The position numbers and the translations under genes were made by a program. Below, in pieces: positions 61,580 to 64,000 of a stretch of 64,000 bases of DNA; the stretch's first letter is position 1, and the number at the start of each line of letters is the position of its first letter. The notes under the pieces were generated by a model. The model was not told the origin of the DNA, did not search any database, and saw nothing but the letters and a program-made list of their open reading frames with translations. The DNA comes from Leptospira sp. (GTDB taxonomy: Bacteria > Spirochaetota > Leptospiria > Leptospirales > Leptospiraceae), in contig JAPZRK010000059.1 of assembly GCA_027531445.1 (NCBI GenBank), positions 62,001-126,000 on the forward strand. The letters run 5' to 3'.

Positions 61580-63322
61580 TTATGGAGTTTTGTAGCGGAT
61601 CAAAGCAAGGGTGAGATCATCCTGAACCGCTTCGATCCCTCCCGAATACTGGATAATTGTATCAAATACGAGATTTTGAATCTCGAGAAGTGGTTTTTTT
61701 CGATGATCGGAAATAAGCTGGAGTAGGGTGTCTTCTCCGTATAATACCATTTTGCCGCGTGGAGATGCTTCAGTGAGTCCGTCTGTAAGTAGTACAATCA
61801 AATCTCCAACTCGCAGGTCAAAAAATGACTCCTCAATGTTAAGCGGGAAGGTAGGAGTGATCGCTCGACCTTTTGGATTGATCGTCAATAACTCTCCATT
61901 CTCCCGAATGATATACAAAGGAAAATGACCAGCACGAGCAAACTTCAGCTTTCCTGTTTTTGTATCAATATGAACGAAGCTTGCCGTAACAAAATGCTCT
62001 CTAAGATTTGCTGAAATTTGAGTTTGGATGTGTTTTATACTTTCTGCCAATTGGTATGGGTGTTGCACCCAATAATCGAGAGACATCTTCACCAATGCTG
62101 ACAAGAATGCCGCTGGTATTCCATGACCCGATACATCACAAATAAATACTCCAAGTTCTTTTGTGCTTGGATTCCAATTGATATCAAATAAATCTCCACC
62201 GACTTGCATCATAGGAACGTTTCGAAAAATGATTTCGAATGGTTCTGGATAAATGGCTTTCGTAGGAAACAAGGATTCCTGAATTCTCTTAGCAACTTGC
62301 AATTGTTTTTCGATTTCGAGTCGCTGGGTTTCAATTACCTTAGTTCGTTCAAAAACCTTTTTCTCCAACTCCTCATTTGCAATTTCTTTTAGCCGGTTTA
62401 GACCTTGCAAAGACTCAACAGCGTCTTGTTTGGCACGTTCCCTTTCCCTCGAAACTGTTACTAAAAAGTATGCGATACCATTGATACTAAATAAAAATGA
62501 ATCGAGATAGATCAATGAATCATTGATTGAAAGATTGCCGGCATTCTTCATCGCAAAAACACCTACCCCTTGGATGGTTTGCGTAACGGCAGTATAAGAA
62601 AGAATCGCACTGGCTAGTGTTGCGCCATATTGGCGAAACCGAAGGCTAGAAATAATTACAAACGGTATTGGTAAAAATAAAAGTGGCAACACATCTGAAA
62701 AAGCGATCAGAGCCGAAAGGTAGATGAGTCCTCCCCAAAAGATCAATTCTAGTTTGGAATACCATTTGACTTTCATGACTTCCTTTGGATGTAACCATAC
62801 ATACAAAAGTGGAGCAACGATCAAAAACCCTTGCATCTCTCCTGAAAACCAAGTAAACAAAACGTTGAAATAAGCTTCTGCTGGTAAAAAATTCCAAAGA
62901 TAGAGACTGGAGACACCTATGCCTGCAGATATCGCAGAACCAGTGATAGAACATATAGAAAAAAATAAAATCAATCCTCTTGTAGAATACAGTGGGTCAC
63001 GATTGCCAGTTAGCTTAATGATAAGATATGCATTGATCGATGAACTTAAGGTGTTTCCCACGCCGATCAGAAGTGCAGTAGGTAGGTGCGGATTGTTAAG
63101 AAAATTCGCTAAAAATGCACCGAAAAAGATTCCAGGAACGGCTTGCGGTCCCAAAAAGAGAATCGCCGTCAAAGCCATACCTTCTGGAGGCCAAACTGGA
63201 GAAACTTGGCTATTTAAAAATGCAAGTTGAAACCCAATCTTGGAGCAGATGATATAACCTATGGAAAGGATCACCGTCCATAATAAAGTTTTGAAATTAA
63301 GTACTTCCCGCACCGTATCCAT
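61580..63322 (-). CDS. MASE1-SpoIIE PP2C-type phosphatase
   Basis: The 580-residue protein has an N-terminal MASE1 membrane sensor (about eight segments, residues 10-300, with VSPVWPPEGMAL), a coiled-coil linker (about 300-340) and a C-terminal SpoIIE phosphatase domain (about 355-580). The phosphatase metal site is marked by GGDLFDINW and CDVSGHGIPAAF and by LLTDGLTEA. Such proteins remove phosphate from anti-sigma antagonists in partner-switching systems. A partner RsbW-type domain occurs in the receiver-HATPase protein at 7671-8558, but a functional link is only a guess. The start is ATG 63322. Confidence 0.9.
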   Translation of the reverse strand: MDTVREVLNFKTLLWTVILSIGYIICSKIGFQLAFLNSQVSPVWPPEGMALTAILFLGPQAVPGIFFGAFLANFLNNPHLPTALLIGVGNTLSSSINAYLIIKLTGNRDPLYSTRGLILFFSICSITGSAISAGIGVSSLYLWNFLPAEAYFNVLFTWFSGEMQGFLIVAPLLYVWLHPKEVMKVKWYSKLELIFWGGLIYLSALIAFSDVLPLLFLPIPFVIISSLRFRQYGATLASAILSYTAVTQTIQGVGVFAMKNAGNLSINDSLIYLDSFLFSINGIAYFLVTVSRERERAKQDAVESLQGLNRLKEIANEELEKKVFERTKVIETQRLEIEKQLQVAKRIQESLFPTKAIYPEPFEIIFRNVPMMQVGGDLFDINWNPSTKELGVFICDVSGHGIPAAFLSALVKMSLDYWVQHPYQLAESIKHIQTQISANLREHFVTASFVHIDTKTGKLKFARAGHFPLYIIRENGELLTINPKGRAITPTFPLNIEESFFDLRVGDLIVLLTDGLTEASPRGKMVLYGEDTLLQLISDHRKKPLLEIQNLVFDTIIQYSGGIEAVQDDLTLALIRYKTP

Positions 63323-63370
63323 AGCTTATTGTTTCGATTCTAAAAACGTCCAGTCTTTCTTTTAGAAGAG

Positions 63371-63400
63371 TTGCCAACTTACCGAATCTCATGTTAAAAT
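63371..63400 (+). promoter_or_regulatory. Possible promoter with very short leader
   Basis: TTGCCA (63371-63376) and TAAAAT (63395-63400) with an extended TG (63392-63393) and 18-bp spacer lie 10 bp before the start at 63411. Transcription would begin within a few bases of the ATG, giving an almost leaderless mRNA; no ribosome binding site is seen. Confidence 0.45.
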
Positions 63401-63410
63401 ACGGCACGCG

Positions 63411-64000
63411 ATGAAACGTCACTTATACTTTTTGTTCCCTTTGCTTCTCATTTTCGGTATGTTCTTTCGAACCATTGAAACCAAAAATCTGATCGTCTCA
63501 GATGCGATGGTAAAACTCATTCAAGCAAAAAGTATCATCCATTTTCAAGTGCTTGAACCGGAATTTTTCTACTTAGCAAAGTCGATTGATCCTAAGTATC
63601 AATGGAATCCTTATTTTCATTGGCTAAATGAAGTGAAAGGCAATGTACGGGCACCCTTTCCCACTGCGCTGAATCTGATCACTGCCATTTTGTTAGTTAT
63701 CTTCGATAATCCTAATGTTACATATTATACATCCGTAATCTTTGCTACATTCACATTTTACTTATGCTACCGTAAATTTGGATTAAAATATTATTTCGCA
63801 CTTCTACTTTGTACCTCAGTTGTTTTGCATTCTTTACTATTCCTCGATGTATCGATCTGCTTATTCCTAATTGTGTTAGGTATGAACCGATTTTTTGAAA
63901 CGGATAAACCTTTATCTACAATAGAGAGTATTCTGTATGCCTTGCTTTTAGTGATTGTTTTTTCGATCCGTCCAGAATACTTCACTTTTTTTTCGTTGGC
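63411..64000 (+). CDS. Multi-TM membrane protein, 3' end cut by window edge
   Basis: The frame starts at ATG 63411 and stays open for 196 codons to the window edge. It has an N-terminal membrane segment (about 5-22), a loop with IVSDAMVKLIQAKSI and further hydrophobic segments from about 85 onwards. The arrangement of TM1 followed by an Asp-containing loop resembles GT-C-type membrane glycosyltransferases and the protein at 49663-51105. The C-terminus and thus the family are undecided. Confidence 0.7.
   Translation, partial: MKRHLYFLFPLLLIFGMFFRTIETKNLIVSDAMVKLIQAKSIIHFQVLEPEFFYLAKSIDPKYQWNPYFHWLNEVKGNVRAPFPTALNLITAILLVIFDNPNVTYYTSVIFATFTFYLCYRKFGLKYYFALLLCTSVVLHSLLFLDVSICLFLIVLGMNRFFETDKPLSTIESILYALLLVIVFSIRPEYFTFFSL

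Noticed and set aside
61529..61726. 65-codon plus-strand frame near the sulfate operon promoter
   Set aside because: Most of it is antisense to the end of the SpoIIE gene and it has no ribosome binding site.

Overview
This window reads as a chromosomal segment of a Leptospira-type spirochaete. The strongest single clue is the OmpA-domain lipoprotein at 52630-53193, whose sequence closely matches Loa22. Other clues are spirochaete-style lipoboxes on about ten exported proteins, a DUF1565 beta-helix lipoprotein, MASE1/SpoIIE and RsbW-like signalling modules, GGAG-type ribosome binding sites and low GC. The base composition and gene mix look like housekeeping chromosome. I see no rRNA, tRNA, CRISPR array, prophage or intact insertion sequence. 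The species cannot be named from the sequence; a saprophytic Leptospira is a reasonable guess.

Layout. 1-4.0 kb: a truncated calcineurin-like phosphoesterase, a GH31 lipoprotein related to sulfoquinovosidases and a catalytically doubtful rhodanese. 4.0-8.6 kb: a tightly packed set with a secreted protein, an HtrA-like protease, a paralogue of it that has lost its catalytic residues, and a receiver-anti-sigma-kinase fusion. 8.6-13.8 kb: envelope genes (beta-barrel protein, flippase, PAP2 phosphatase, PlsC acyltransferase). 13.9-19.7 kb: the fused isobutyryl-CoA mutase IcmF, a voltage-sensor-like membrane protein and a pseudouridine synthase. 19.7-24.5 kb: the glycine cleavage operon gcvT-gcvH-gcvP with a 2Fe-2S ferredoxin gene. 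24.6-34.2 kb: an accessory stretch with an oxidoreductase, a 24-residue Lys/Ala mini-protein, a SUFU-domain operon, two related coiled-coil tail-anchored proteins, AlkB, a dihaem cytochrome and a lipase/MaoC operon. 34.3-43.4 kb: surface and lipid functions (beta-helix lipoprotein, sulfatase-fold lipoprotein, variant acyltransferase, OmpA protein, PstS-like protein). 43.3-48.9 kb: a signalling block in which a hybrid kinase diverges from an operon of NarL-type regulator, SixA, HPRT and adenylate cyclase. 48.9-57.8 kb: TerC, a multi-TM protein, UspA, RluD, loa22, two ankyrin lipoproteins, an SH3/TPR lipoprotein and class I fumarase. 57.8-61.5 kb: a probable sulfate uptake operon (porin, Cys-rich lipoprotein, Sbp) with a perfect 16-bp palindrome upstream. 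61.6-64 kb: a MASE1-SpoIIE phosphatase and a truncated membrane protein.

The most unusual items are the voltage-sensor-like protein with a very long S1-S2 insert and no pore, the protease/pseudoprotease/receiver-HATPase block, the sulfoquinovosidase-like GH31 that keeps four of five sulfonate-site residues, the palindrome of the sulfate operon, and the mini-histone-like peptide gene. I found no defence system or other complete unprecedented system. All functions rest on motif reading by eye; family alignments quoted are from memory.
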